Of a stretch of 49,811 nt of DNA, positions 8,291-17,667 are shown one piece after another (the first letter of the stretch is position 1; every line of letters begins with the position of its first letter). The DNA lies in contig CAZFLY010000016.1 in NCBI GenBank assembly GCA_964519995.1, positions 1 to 49,811 on the forward strand. Direction: 5' to 3'. A program made the translations under genes and the position numbers. The notes beneath the pieces were generated by a model. It did no database searches. It worked only from the letters and a program-made list of their open reading frames with translations, and was not told where the DNA came from. The stretch comes from CAZFLY01 sp964519995 (GTDB lineage: Bacteria > Planctomycetota > Phycisphaerae > Sedimentisphaerales > Anaerobacaceae).

Positions 8291-10237
8291 ATGGAGCCGA
8301 AAAAGCGTAGCAGTGACAAAGCGTCGCAAGAAATGCTTAAGCATATGGCCGATGCGGGTATAGAAAACGCCTGGGACAGGCTTGAGGCCCAGGAACCTCA
8401 ATGTGGATTCGGCAGACTCGGGATATGCTGCCGGAATTGTGCTATGGGGCCGTGCCGGATTGACCCGTTTGGGGATGGGCCGCAGGCAGGTGTATGCGGT
8501 GCCACCGCCGATACCATTGCAGCGAGAAATCTTATCCGAATGATTGCCGGAGGTGCGGCGGCGCATTCTGACCACGGTCGTGACATCGCCCACACATTCA
8601 AGATGGCAGTTGAAAGTGACACTTGCGATTATATGATAAAAGATGAGCGCAAACTTAAGGAGGTCGCAGCGAGATACGGCGTCAAAATAAACAGCCGAGA
8701 TATAAAGGAAATTGCGGCTGAACTGTCCGCGATTGTAATGAGGGAATTCGGTAGGCAGGATGGGACACTTATCAGTGCGGCGGTTTATCCGCCACCAGCC
8801 AGGCAGAAGGTCTGGAAAGAATTGGGCGTAACTCCTCGTTCGATTGACCGTGAAATTGTTGAGATTATGCACAGAACGCATATAGGCGTGGGCTCAGATT
8901 ACAAGAATCTTGTAAAGCAGGGCCTGAGAGCGTGTCTGTCCGATGGATGGGGAGGTTCGCTTGTAGCAACGGAGCTTTCGGATATTTTATTTGGTGGCCC
9001 ACAACCAATTCGGTTTGGTGCCAATCTCGGCGTCCTTGACGCTAAACAGGTCAATATAGTTGTCCACGGTCACGAGCCAACCCTGTCGGATGTAATCGTG
9101 GCGGTTTCGCAGGAACCTGAACTTATAAAAATGGCCAAAGATAAAGGTGCCAAAGGCATTAACCTTGCAGGGATGTGCTGCACGGCAAATGAGATACTGA
9201 TGCGGCATGGTATACCAGTTGCGGGCAACTTTCTTCAGCAGGAATTAGCCGTGATGACCGGGGCGGTGGACTTGATGGCGGTGGATGTGCAGTGCATTAT
9301 GCCCTCGCTCGGGTCACTGTCCGGATGCTTCCACACAAAGCTTATTACAACCTCGCCGAAGTGCAAAATCGCTGGCGCAGAGCACATTGAATTTCACGAG
9401 GACAGGGCTGTTGAGATTGCTCGGGAAATTATCAAAACGGCGATTGAGAATTTTGTGAACAGAAAAGGCAACATCAGGATTCCCAAGGTGGCTGAACGAG
9501 GCATTGCCGGTTTCACCACAGAAAATGTATTCTACAATCTTGGTGGCCAATTTCGCGCCAGTTACCGCCCGCTAAATGATGCTATTATTTCAGGGCGCTT
9601 GCGGGGTGCAGCGGGAGTTGTTGGCTGCAATAATCCGAAACAGGTGCACGATTACAATCACCTCACAATGATAAAAGAGCTGATTAAAAATGACGTTTTG
9701 GTGGTCAGTACCGGCTGCAGCGCGTTGGCCGCTGGTAAGGACGGGCTGATGAGACCCGATGCGGCTGCCAAATACTGCGGCAAAGGACTGCGGGAAATAT
9801 GCGAGACGGTAGGCATACCGCCGGTACTTCACGTTGGCTCCTGCGTTGATAACAGCAGGATTTTGACGATCTTGGCGAACATAGTTGCCGAAGGCGGACT
9901 TGGCGATGATATCTCAGATTTACCTGTCGCCGGGGCCGCGCCAGAGTGGATGTCCGAAAAGGCTGTTTCCATCGGAATGTATTTCGTTGCTTCAGGGGTT
10001 TACACAGTTATTGCTGAGCCGTTGCCTGTCCTCGGTGCTCCTAATCTAACACGTTATCTAACCGACGAGATTGAAAAAGATGTTGGCGGCAAGTGGGCCT
10101 TTGAACGAGACCCGGTCAAGGCCGCTGGTATGATGCTCGAGCATATCGAGAGCAAACGCGATGCTCTGGGAATCAACGTGGAGAAAGAACGTAAGCTTTA
10201 CGATATGGAAGAACGGCGGGAATTGGCAGTAGAATAA
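8291..10237 (+). CDS. cooS: Anaerobic carbon monoxide dehydrogenase catalytic subunit
   Basis: A 648-residue Ni-Fe CODH that interconverts CO2 and CO. The D-cluster cysteines (38, 46) and B-cluster cysteines (47, 50, 55, 69) are present in CGFGRLGICCRNC, GPC and GVCG. All C-cluster ligands can be found: the HGHEP histidine near 261, then Cys near 296, 335 (DVQC), 446 (GVVGCNNP), 476 (STGCSALAAGKDG) and 518 (HVGSCVDN). The enzyme therefore looks fully active. The bacterial-type acsB follows, so it probably works as the CODH half of a CODH/ACS complex supplying CO. It begins 14 bases after the oxidoreductase gene. Confidence 0.95.
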   Translation: MEPKKRSSDKASQEMLKHMADAGIENAWDRLEAQEPQCGFGRLGICCRNCAMGPCRIDPFGDGPQAGVCGATADTIAARNLIRMIAGGAAAHSDHGRDIAHTFKMAVESDTCDYMIKDERKLKEVAARYGVKINSRDIKEIAAELSAIVMREFGRQDGTLISAAVYPPPARQKVWKELGVTPRSIDREIVEIMHRTHIGVGSDYKNLVKQGLRACLSDGWGGSLVATELSDILFGGPQPIRFGANLGVLDAKQVNIVVHGHEPTLSDVIVAVSQEPELIKMAKDKGAKGINLAGMCCTANEILMRHGIPVAGNFLQQELAVMTGAVDLMAVDVQCIMPSLGSLSGCFHTKLITTSPKCKIAGAEHIEFHEDRAVEIAREIIKTAIENFVNRKGNIRIPKVAERGIAGFTTENVFYNLGGQFRASYRPLNDAIISGRLRGAAGVVGCNNPKQVHDYNHLTMIKELIKNDVLVVSTGCSALAAGKDGLMRPDAAAKYCGKGLREICETVGIPPVLHVGSCVDNSRILTILANIVAEGGLGDDISDLPVAGAAPEWMSEKAVSIGMYFVASGVYTVIAEPLPVLGAPNLTRYLTDEIEKDVGGKWAFERDPVKAAGMMLEHIESKRDALGINVEKERKLYDMEERRELAVE

Positions 10238-10242
10238 AAAAA

Positions 10243-10318
10243 CGCATGCTCGATACTCGATGCTGGATGTTCGTCGAGTATCGAGAGAATCGAGAAACAA
10301 GAATCGAGGATCAAGAAG
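10243..10318. repeat. cooS-acsB spacer repeat with 12-bp inverted arms
   Basis: CTCGATACTCGA at 10249-10260 pairs perfectly with TCGAGTATCGAG at 10274-10285 across a 13-base loop. Further GAATCGAG units run up to the acsB start codon. The hairpin could modulate read-through between cooS and acsB. There is no U-run directly after it, so it is not a typical terminator. Confidence 0.7.
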
Positions 10319-12505
10319 ATGTCGAAAATCATTGCATCAGCAGCAATACGTGGCGCGCACAAGATAGCCAAACAAGCAGAGGATATTTTATCACGAGCTA
10401 TCAAGGAAAAAGGCAAAGACCGCAAAGTCGAGTTTCCAAACACCGGTTATTACATACCAATTATCTATTCGATGACCGGTAGGGCGGTAGAGAAGCTGGC
10501 TGACTTCGAAGAAGTTATTGGAGAGATTAAGGGCCTGCTGCCATCGCTGGTTGACGATGAGTTGTGGATACCTTACCTGGGGCCGGCTCTGGATGCAGGT
10601 ATGGCGACGCTTTTCGCAGAAGAGATTATCGAGGCGTGCAAATATTTGATTGGGCCTAATCCAGTCGATGGCATCTGGTTAGGTGCAGCGGATGATGTAA
10701 TCCTGCGCGAGCGTGGCATTCAGTTTGTGGACGGCACGGCACCGGGGTTTGCGGCCATTGTTGGTTCTGCACCTGACGTGGAGACAGCAGTTAAGATTGC
10801 CAGGAAATGTCAGGAGCGAAGTCTTTACGTTTTTATGGCAGGGCACAACAACGGAACGACTTTTGCCGAGCAGCTTGTTGAAGGTGGCGTGCAATTGGGC
10901 TGGGATACTCGACTTATTCCCTTCGGACGTGAGATTACAGCGGCGATATATGCGGCCGGATTTGCGGCCAGGGTTGGGCTGAGCTACGGGGGTATTCCGG
11001 CAGGTGATTTCAAGCGAAATCTTCTTTACAACAAAGACAGGGTCTTTGCGTTCGTTATACCTCTCGGCGAGGTTACGGATGAGTGGTATGCCACTGCCGC
11101 TGGCGCAATTAATTTTGGCTTCCCTGTCATCGCCGATTCGGACATCCCTGAGATTCTTCCGACTGGCATATGCACCTATGAGCACGTTGTATCGAATATA
11201 CCACATGACGAAATAATAGAAAAAGCCATCGAGGTTCGCGGCCTGAAGATAAAGGTGGCGGAAATAGATATTCCGGTGGCACATAGCCCTGCATTTGAAG
11301 GTGAGCGTATCCGCAAGGAAGAGATGCACTGTGAGTTTGGCGGCCAGAGAACACCAGCTTTTGAGTGGCTTAGGATGGCCGAACTAACCGATGTCGAGGA
11401 CGGCAAAGTGGAAGTGAAAGGGCTGGATGTAGATAAGGTTAAAGAAGGTGGAAGGCTGCCGCTGGGAATTGTGGTTGAAGTAGCCGGTAGAAAAATGCAG
11501 CCCGACTTTGAGCCTGTGCTGGAGCGGCAAATACACACGTTTATGAATGAGGCGCAGGGACTGTGGCATATGGGCCAGCGGGACATAAGCTGGATAAGAA
11601 TCTCCAAGGATGCCTTCAAAGCAGGGTTCAGACTTGAGCATATCGGCAAGCTCCTGCACGCGATGTATCATGAGCAGTATTCAAATATTTTAGATAAGGT
11701 GCAGGTTAAGATTTTAACTGATGAGCAGAAGGTTGTAGAACTTCGTGAGACGGCCCGCAAGGTATTCGCCGAGCGTGATAAACGTATTGCGGGCATGACC
11801 GATGAAGATGTGGATACTTTTTACTCCTGCACGCTTTGTCAAAGTTTCGCTCCGAACCATGTCTGTGTAGTTTCGCCGGAACGGCCGGGCTTGTGCGGTG
11901 CTTATAGCTGGCTGGACTGCCGGGCCGCATACGAGATAATTCCAACCGGGCCAAACCAGCCCATATCGAAAGGTAAGTGCATCGAGCCGACCATCGGACA
12001 GTGGGACAAAGTAAATGCATTCGTCCTCAAGGCCAGCGGCGGTAACGTAGAGCGGATGAGCCAGTACAGTATGATTACCGACCCGATGACCTCCTGTGGC
12101 TGCTTTGAATGTATCGCCGCCGTACTGCCCTCAACAGGAGGAATAATGATTGTCAACAGAGAATTTCCTGAGATGACGCCTTGCGGGATGAAGTTTTCTA
12201 CACTTGCAGGGACAGTCGGTGGGGGACAGCAAACACCTGGGTTCATTGGGCATTCAAAGCACTACATCCTCTCAAGAAAATTCATTGCTGCTGAAGGCGG
12301 AATCAAAAGGGTAGTATGGATGCCTACAATGCTGAAAGAGGAGATTAAAGAGTCCTTTATCAAAAGAACGGAGGAACTTGAACTCGGCGGAGAAGAATTC
12401 CTTGACAAAATTGCTGATGAGACTAATGCCACCATCGAAGAAGAGGTCTTGGAGTTCATCACCAAAACCGAGCACCCGGTAACTACTATGGAACCGATGT
12501 TCTAA
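10319..12505 (+). CDS. acsB: Acetyl-CoA synthase (CO-methylating)
   Basis: A 728-residue enzyme that joins CO, a methyl group from the corrinoid protein and coenzyme A. The length matches the full three-domain bacterial AcsB rather than the shorter archaeal CdhC, so the N-terminal CODH-binding domain is present. A-cluster ligands are intact: Cys504, 507, 516 and 526 in SCTLCQSFAPNHVC and GLCG, and Cys593 and 595 in SCGCFEC. Spacing is the same as in the well-studied acetogen enzyme. It lies downstream of cooS and upstream of acsC. The start codon directly abuts a repeat cluster, and the ribosome-binding site (GAGGATCAAG) appears to be supplied by that repeat. Confidence 0.96.
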   Translation: MSKIIASAAIRGAHKIAKQAEDILSRAIKEKGKDRKVEFPNTGYYIPIIYSMTGRAVEKLADFEEVIGEIKGLLPSLVDDELWIPYLGPALDAGMATLFAEEIIEACKYLIGPNPVDGIWLGAADDVILRERGIQFVDGTAPGFAAIVGSAPDVETAVKIARKCQERSLYVFMAGHNNGTTFAEQLVEGGVQLGWDTRLIPFGREITAAIYAAGFAARVGLSYGGIPAGDFKRNLLYNKDRVFAFVIPLGEVTDEWYATAAGAINFGFPVIADSDIPEILPTGICTYEHVVSNIPHDEIIEKAIEVRGLKIKVAEIDIPVAHSPAFEGERIRKEEMHCEFGGQRTPAFEWLRMAELTDVEDGKVEVKGLDVDKVKEGGRLPLGIVVEVAGRKMQPDFEPVLERQIHTFMNEAQGLWHMGQRDISWIRISKDAFKAGFRLEHIGKLLHAMYHEQYSNILDKVQVKILTDEQKVVELRETARKVFAERDKRIAGMTDEDVDTFYSCTLCQSFAPNHVCVVSPERPGLCGAYSWLDCRAAYEIIPTGPNQPISKGKCIEPTIGQWDKVNAFVLKASGGNVERMSQYSMITDPMTSCGCFECIAAVLPSTGGIMIVNREFPEMTPCGMKFSTLAGTVGGGQQTPGFIGHSKHYILSRKFIAAEGGIKRVVWMPTMLKEEIKESFIKRTEELELGGEEFLDKIADETNATIEEEVLEFITKTEHPVTTMEPMF

Positions 12506-12522
12506 AGAGCGTTAAGTGTCAA

Positions 12523-12551
12523 GCGAAATACGAGATACGAGATACGAGGAA
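12523..12551. repeat. GAAATACGAGATACGAG repeat between acsB and acsC
   Basis: The unit GAGATAC is repeated here in tandem, flanked by CGAAATAC and CGAGGAAG. The terminal GAGGAAG lies about 7-12 bases before the acsC start and may serve as its ribosome-binding site. Confidence 0.7.
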
Positions 12552-12558
12552 GATTATT

Positions 12559-13896
12559 ATGGCACTTACTGGATTGGAAATTTTTAAGCTATTGCCGAAA
12601 ACAAATTGCAAGAAATGCGGCATGCCGACGTGCCTGGCTTTTGCAATGGCGCTCGCACAGAAGCGGGTCAAACTGGATGATTGCCCTGATGTTTCAGAAG
12701 AAGCTAAGCAGAAACTTGCTGAGGCTTCTGCGCCACCTATGAGAAAAATCACTTTTGGTAGTGGCGACAATCAACTCCAGATTGGTTCTGAGACTGTTCT
12801 ATTCCGGCACGAAGAGAAGTTCTACAATCCTACGGTTATTGCTGTTACTGTCTCTGATAAGCTCTCTGGTGACGAGTTGAAAAAACGCATTGAATCTGTC
12901 AATACGCTACAGTTTGAGCGTGTTGGAACCAGGATTGGTGTAAAGGCAATCGCTGTTGTGAATAAAAGCGGTTCGCCCGAAACCTTCGCCAAAACATGTG
13001 AGACCGTCAAGAAAACCAGCAAATTGGCCTTAATCTTGGTTACTGAATCCCCTGAGGCTATGGCTGCGGCGGTTAAGCAAACCAAAGATGTTGTTCCACT
13101 GCTCGGTTCTGCAACGCCGGAAACTGCTGAAGCGATGGCAAAGATCGCTAAAGAAAACGGTTGTCCGCTGGTAGCTAAAGCTGATTCTATCGAGACTCTT
13201 GCTGACCTGAGTGAAAAGATCAAAGCTGCGGGTGTTGAAGATATTGTATTGAACCTTGATGCTCCGAACCTGCGTGAGCAGTTGTATAACGCTTCACGGA
13301 TACGTGTACTGTCACTAAAGAAGGCCTTTCGTCCGCTGGGTTATCCTACAATATCTTTTGTGACTGATGGAGACGCTGCTCAGCAGGCTGCTATAGCGAT
13401 AAGCTTAATCTGCAAATATTCAAGCATCGTAGTAGTTGATACTGTTGAGCCGTTTGCTATCCTGCCTATGCTGACCGCTGTGATGAATGTTTACAGTGAT
13501 CCGCAGAAACCTGCACAGGTGGAACCGAAGGTTTATGCTATTGGTGAGCCGGATGAGAACGCACCACTGATGTTTACGACAAACTTCTCCCTTACTTACT
13601 ACACCGTGGAGTCGGACGTAGAGGCTAGCAGGATGCCGAGCTATATTCTCGTGGTCGATACTGAAGGCACAAGCGTCTTGACGGCTTATTCCGGTGATAA
13701 GCTCAATGAGAAGACCGTAGCCGATGCTATGACCAAAAACAACGTCGAAAAGCTGGTCAAGCACCGCAAGATAATAATTCCAGGCTACGTAGCGGTGATG
13801 AGTGGCAAACTCGAAGAAGCCACTAACTGGGAGGTGATGGTCGGGCCCAGAGAGTGTGCAATGCTGCCAAAGTATCTGCAGGAAGCATGGAAATAA
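12559..13896 (+). CDS. acsC: Corrinoid iron-sulfur protein large subunit
   Basis: A 445-residue gamma subunit of the corrinoid iron-sulfur protein, close in length to characterised AcsC. The N-terminal [4Fe-4S] domain is plain: Cys17, 20, 25 and 42 within NCKKCGMPTC and KLDDCP. A TIM-barrel part and the C-terminal cobamide-binding domain follow (LVVDTEGTSVL, then IPGYVAVMSG). With AcsD it carries the methyl group on cobalt from AcsE to acetyl-CoA synthase. It sits directly downstream of acsB, separated only by the short repeat. Confidence 0.94.
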   Translation: MALTGLEIFKLLPKTNCKKCGMPTCLAFAMALAQKRVKLDDCPDVSEEAKQKLAEASAPPMRKITFGSGDNQLQIGSETVLFRHEEKFYNPTVIAVTVSDKLSGDELKKRIESVNTLQFERVGTRIGVKAIAVVNKSGSPETFAKTCETVKKTSKLALILVTESPEAMAAAVKQTKDVVPLLGSATPETAEAMAKIAKENGCPLVAKADSIETLADLSEKIKAAGVEDIVLNLDAPNLREQLYNASRIRVLSLKKAFRPLGYPTISFVTDGDAAQQAAIAISLICKYSSIVVVDTVEPFAILPMLTAVMNVYSDPQKPAQVEPKVYAIGEPDENAPLMFTTNFSLTYYTVESDVEASRMPSYILVVDTEGTSVLTAYSGDKLNEKTVADAMTKNNVEKLVKHRKIIIPGYVAVMSGKLEEATNWEVMVGPRECAMLPKYLQEAWK

Positions 13897-13918
13897 AACC
13901 GTCACTTGGGTCGAGTGA

Positions 13919-15841
13919 ATGCAAGAGGGAAGAAAGAAAAAGTGCACAGTTCGTTTTGAGCCAAGCGGACTGAAAACAGAAGTTCAAGAAGGATCGAACT
14001 TGCTTGAGGCTGCTCGCAGGGCCGGTATCTATCTGAGCAGCATCTGTGGCGGAGATGGATACTGCGGAAAATGTAAAGTCATTATCGACGAAGGACAATT
14101 TGAAAGCAGGCCTACTGCACTGTTGACTCAAAGTGAGATAAGATCAAGTGTGGTATTGGCCTGTCAAACTACAGTTCTCTCGGATATGACTGTCACTGTC
14201 CCGAAGTCGCACGCCTTGGAAACAAGCCAGATACTCATGGACACCGACGCCCACAGGTTCAGCGAGCTTGCCGGCGAGGTTCAGGCGGGGCTGTTTAAGT
14301 TCGATCCATTGGTTAAAAAAATCTGCGTTGAGATGTCACCGCCTACTGTAGACAACCATACGGCTGACCACGAGCGACTTTATCTCGCTGTGCGTCAGAA
14401 GACCGATGCGCCCATCATGCAAACAGGCTTTCGCATTCTTCAAAAACTTTCGCATGTGCTACAAGGTTCCGACTACAAGGTGACAGTGACGATTGGACAC
14501 CGAGGCGAGACCACCGAAGTTATTGAAGTTGAGGCTGGCAACCATTGCGAGGAAAATTTCGCTGTTGCTGTTGACCTTGGCACGACTACTATTGTCGCGC
14601 ATCTGATTGATCTGACAAGTGCCAAGACAATAGATGCCGAGGCCACTTACAACAGCCAGATAAATTTCGGTGAGGACTACATTCGACGAATTATTTACGC
14701 TGAAGAAAATAATGCTTTCGACGAAATGCAAGACCGGCTTGTCCATGATGTGAATAATCTCATCGTGACATTGGCCGAACGGCAGGGAATTGACTTGCAG
14801 AGTATCAATGCTGTTATCTGTGCCGGAAATACAGCAATGGTCCATTTTTTACTTAACTTGGATCCGACAAGAATCCGCAGGGAGCCTTATGTAGCTTCAG
14901 CCGGTTTTGTGCCGCCAATCCGGGCTGCGGAAGCCGGTATTCAGATAAACAAGCGCGGCCTGCTATATTGTTTGCCAAGCGTTGCTGCCTATGTAGGCAG
15001 TGACATCGTGGCGGGTGTGTTAACAACAAGAATCTACACACACAAGGGCATCTCATTATTTGTTGATATTGGAACAAATGGCGAAGTTGTTCTTGGTAAT
15101 CGTGATTGGCTTGTTTGCGCGTCGAGTTCGGCAGGGCCTGCATTCGAAGGAAGTGGGGTAAGGCACGGTATGAGAGCTGGAGCCGGTGCTATTGAAAAGC
15201 TCGCTATTCTTGATGATGGTTCTGTCGAGTATCAGACAATTGGCAATAAGCGTCCTGTCGGCATTTGCGGTTCTGGTCTTCTGGACACACTTGCTGAGTT
15301 ATTCGTCAACGGCCTTATCGACAAGACAGGCCGGTTTAAGACCGATGGCCAGCCGAGAATTGCAGAGGGCGATGAAGGCAAACAATTTCAGATAGTTTCT
15401 GGCGATGACAGACATCAGGAGATCGTAATTACTCAAGCTGATATCGACAATTTGGTGCGTTCTAAAGCCGGTGTCTTTGCATCCATTCACGTTCTGATGG
15501 AGTCAACTCAGACAAAACCGGATGATTTGGATGCTATTTATCTGGCGGGAGGTTTTGGTAATTTTCTGAATGTTCGCGAAGCTGTTACCGTCGGAATGCT
15601 GCCGGATGTGCCGCCAGAGAAGATACATTTTGTGGGAAATACTTCTATTGCCGGAGCTAAAACTGTTCTATTAAGTCGCAAAGCTCTTAAAGCGGCTGAG
15701 AAAATTGCCGGCAGTATGACATATTTTGATCTGATGAGTCATCCACGATATATGGACGAATTTATCAAGGCGAAGTTTCTGCCGCATACGGACCTGTCTT
15801 TGTTCCCGTCGGTTAGGCTTGCTAAGGAAAAGGTTCGCTAA
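13919..15841 (+). CDS. acsV: Reductive activator of the corrinoid protein (RACo/AcsV type)
   Basis: A 640-residue protein. The N-terminal plant-type [2Fe-2S] domain has Cys43, 49, 52 and 82 (SICGGDGYCGKC, then LACQ). A linker follows, then an ASKHA-type ATPase domain with AVAVDLGTTTIVAHL, CAGNTAM, VDIGTNGEVVLG and a late YLAGGFGNFL. Such proteins use ATP to bring the inactive Co(II) corrinoid back to Co(I). It lies between acsC and the AcsF-like gene, its usual neighbours. The start is an ATG 22 bases after acsC. The function is firm by family and context, and the length is normal. Confidence 0.92.
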   Translation: MQEGRKKKCTVRFEPSGLKTEVQEGSNLLEAARRAGIYLSSICGGDGYCGKCKVIIDEGQFESRPTALLTQSEIRSSVVLACQTTVLSDMTVTVPKSHALETSQILMDTDAHRFSELAGEVQAGLFKFDPLVKKICVEMSPPTVDNHTADHERLYLAVRQKTDAPIMQTGFRILQKLSHVLQGSDYKVTVTIGHRGETTEVIEVEAGNHCEENFAVAVDLGTTTIVAHLIDLTSAKTIDAEATYNSQINFGEDYIRRIIYAEENNAFDEMQDRLVHDVNNLIVTLAERQGIDLQSINAVICAGNTAMVHFLLNLDPTRIRREPYVASAGFVPPIRAAEAGIQINKRGLLYCLPSVAAYVGSDIVAGVLTTRIYTHKGISLFVDIGTNGEVVLGNRDWLVCASSSAGPAFEGSGVRHGMRAGAGAIEKLAILDDGSVEYQTIGNKRPVGICGSGLLDTLAELFVNGLIDKTGRFKTDGQPRIAEGDEGKQFQIVSGDDRHQEIVITQADIDNLVRSKAGVFASIHVLMESTQTKPDDLDAIYLAGGFGNFLNVREAVTVGMLPDVPPEKIHFVGNTSIAGAKTVLLSRKALKAAEKIAGSMTYFDLMSHPRYMDEFIKAKFLPHTDLSLFPSVRLAKEKVR

Positions 15842-15847
15842 ATGGAA

Positions 15848-15882
15848 AACGAAATACGAGATACGCTTCACGAGATACGAGA
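15848..15882. repeat. CGAAATACGAGATACG repeat between acsV and acsF-like gene
   Basis: CGAAATACGAGATACG is followed by CTTCACGAGATACGAG and ends three bases before the likely start codon at 15885. It is nearly identical to the units at 3540-3655 and 12523-12551. It makes an artificial upstream extension of the next frame. Confidence 0.7.
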
Positions 15883-15884
15883 AT

Positions 15885-16619
15885 ATGGCAATGACGATTG
15901 CAATAAGTGGAAAAGGCGGCTCAGGTAAGACAACGATAGCCGCGATGATTATCAGGTCCCTGGTGGACCGGGCAGGCAGGGGGGCTGTGCTTGCGGTGGA
16001 TGCTGATCCTAATGCCTGCCTGGCTTTGACCCTCGGAGTTGAGCCGACAGGTACGATCGCTGACATTCGTGAGGCCGCTCGTGCGAAATCACTCGGTGGC
16101 GGTACCGATCGGCTGCGCTCGTTTGAGTATGGTATCCAGCAGGCGATAACTGAGGCGGAAGGATTCGATTTGCTAACTATGGGTCGGCCGGAAGGCCCTG
16201 ACTGCTACTGCGCGGCAAACAATATGCTCAGACAATTCCTCAATAAACTCAGCTCACAATATCAATTTGTGGTTATAGACAACGAAGCTGGAATGGAGCA
16301 TCTATCTCGCAGAACCACAAATAATGTGGACGTACTATGTATTGTAGCTGAGCCAACTCCGCTTGGTGTGCTTACGACAAAAAGAATTGACGAGCTTGCG
16401 CGGCAGTTGTCAATTTCGGTTGGGAAAATCGGCGTTATTTGGAATAGGTCGGATAGTAGCAAAGAGCTGGAAGGAATAGACGTATTCGGATATGTTCCCT
16501 ATGATAAAGCTGCATTTGATGCTTCAATGAAGGGTAAGAGCATATTTGACGTTCCACACGACAGCTTAGCTTTTTTGGCGATAAATCAAATACTCGAAAC
16601 AAAACTCAATGAGTTTTGA
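15885..16619 (+). CDS. acsF: AcsF-like nickel-insertion ATPase
   Basis: A second CooC/AcsF family ATPase of 244 residues when started at the ATG 15885. It has GKGGSGKTT near the N-terminus, VDADPNAC at the switch region, and a Cys-x-Cys pair in GPDCYCAAN. AcsF is thought to assist nickel loading of the acetyl-CoA synthase A-cluster. The position between acsV and acsD fits AcsF rather than CooC. A longer frame from 15819 exists, but its first 22 residues come from the repeat and overlap acsV, so I reject it. The assignment of the two paralogues to CODH and ACS is inferred from position. Confidence 0.8.
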   Translation: MAMTIAISGKGGSGKTTIAAMIIRSLVDRAGRGAVLAVDADPNACLALTLGVEPTGTIADIREAARAKSLGGGTDRLRSFEYGIQQAITEAEGFDLLTMGRPEGPDCYCAANNMLRQFLNKLSSQYQFVVIDNEAGMEHLSRRTTNNVDVLCIVAEPTPLGVLTTKRIDELARQLSISVGKIGVIWNRSDSSKELEGIDVFGYVPYDKAAFDASMKGKSIFDVPHDSLAFLAINQILETKLNEF

Positions 16620-16672
16620 GACCTATTTTATATTTTTTAACTTTACACTTTTAAGTTTTCTGGAGGTCTGAA

Positions 16673-17626
16673 ATGCCAGTTCCCCAAGTTACGGAAAGTT
16701 TTGCCGGCTCGGTCAATAAGATTACACTCGGCGCGACCAGCGAAGATGGAGGCACTCGGAAAACTACGGTGACCATCGGTGGATCTCGTAACGTTGTTTA
16801 CGGCGGCTCTGCGGAAGATGCTGGTCAAAAGCCCGTCATCGCTATGGATGTTCTGGATGTTAAGCCCAAAGATTGGCCTGATATTCTGGCCGAGCCGTAT
16901 AAGGGTGTGCTTGACAGCCCCGCCGACTGGGCCAAAAAGTGCGTGGAGGAATTTGGAGCGGACCTGATTTGCATTAAGTTTGAAGGCATTCACCCGGATA
17001 AGGCGGACAAAGATGCCGACCATGCCGTCAAGGTAACTCAAGATGTGTTAAAAGCTGTCGGCGTTCCTTTGGTGCTGTGGGGTTGTGGAAATGACGAAAA
17101 AGATAACCAGGTAATGCCGAAGGTAAGCGGCGCCGCGAAAGGTGAGAAGTGCCTCCTCGGGAGCGTCGAAGAGAATAACTACAAGTCGCTTACTGCAATA
17201 GCGCTGGCTGACGACCATTTCCTCATTAGTGAAGCACCTCTTGACATAAATATTGCCAAGCAGGTTAATATCTTGGTTTCTGATATGGGCTTTCCGCTTG
17301 AACGTATAGTGACGTTCCAAGCCACCGGGGCGTTAGGATATGGGATAGAATATGCTTACTCGATTCAGGAACGTCAGCGCCTGGCGGCACTGGGTGGTGA
17401 CAAGATGATGGCGATGCCGGTTATCTGCGATGTGGGATATGAATCCTGGCGGGCCAAGGAAGCGAAACTTACGGACGCTCCAGGCTGGGGAGATGTAAAA
17501 GACCGAGGCCCAATGTGGGAAGCAGCCACTGCAATATGTCTGCTTCAGGCCGGCGTTGATATAATTCGTATGCGGCATCCAAAGGCAGTTGCTACCGTCA
17601 AGAGCTTCATCAAGGAAATCTGGTAA
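16673..17626 (+). CDS. acsD: Corrinoid iron-sulfur protein small subunit
   Basis: A 317-residue delta subunit with a TIM-barrel fold. Recognisable stretches are ITLGATSEDGGTRKTTVTIG near the start, VLWGCGNDEKDNQVMP in the middle, and MAMPVICDVGYESWRAKEAK near the end. It pairs with AcsC to bind the corrinoid that ferries the methyl group. A strong ribosome-binding site (CTGGAGG) lies 7 bases before the ATG. The length agrees with known AcsD proteins. It lies between the AcsF-like gene and acsE. Confidence 0.93.
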   Translation: MPVPQVTESFAGSVNKITLGATSEDGGTRKTTVTIGGSRNVVYGGSAEDAGQKPVIAMDVLDVKPKDWPDILAEPYKGVLDSPADWAKKCVEEFGADLICIKFEGIHPDKADKDADHAVKVTQDVLKAVGVPLVLWGCGNDEKDNQVMPKVSGAAKGEKCLLGSVEENNYKSLTAIALADDHFLISEAPLDINIAKQVNILVSDMGFPLERIVTFQATGALGYGIEYAYSIQERQRLAALGGDKMMAMPVICDVGYESWRAKEAKLTDAPGWGDVKDRGPMWEAATAICLLQAGVDIIRMRHPKAVATVKSFIKEIW

Positions 17627-17667
17627 CTGGTCAATTACCGCTTAACCGATCCAATTGAGGTTTGGCA

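Noticed and set aside
15819..15884. N-terminal extension of the AcsF-like protein
   Set aside because: The residues are translated repeat and overlap acsV; the P-loop family starts at the later ATG.
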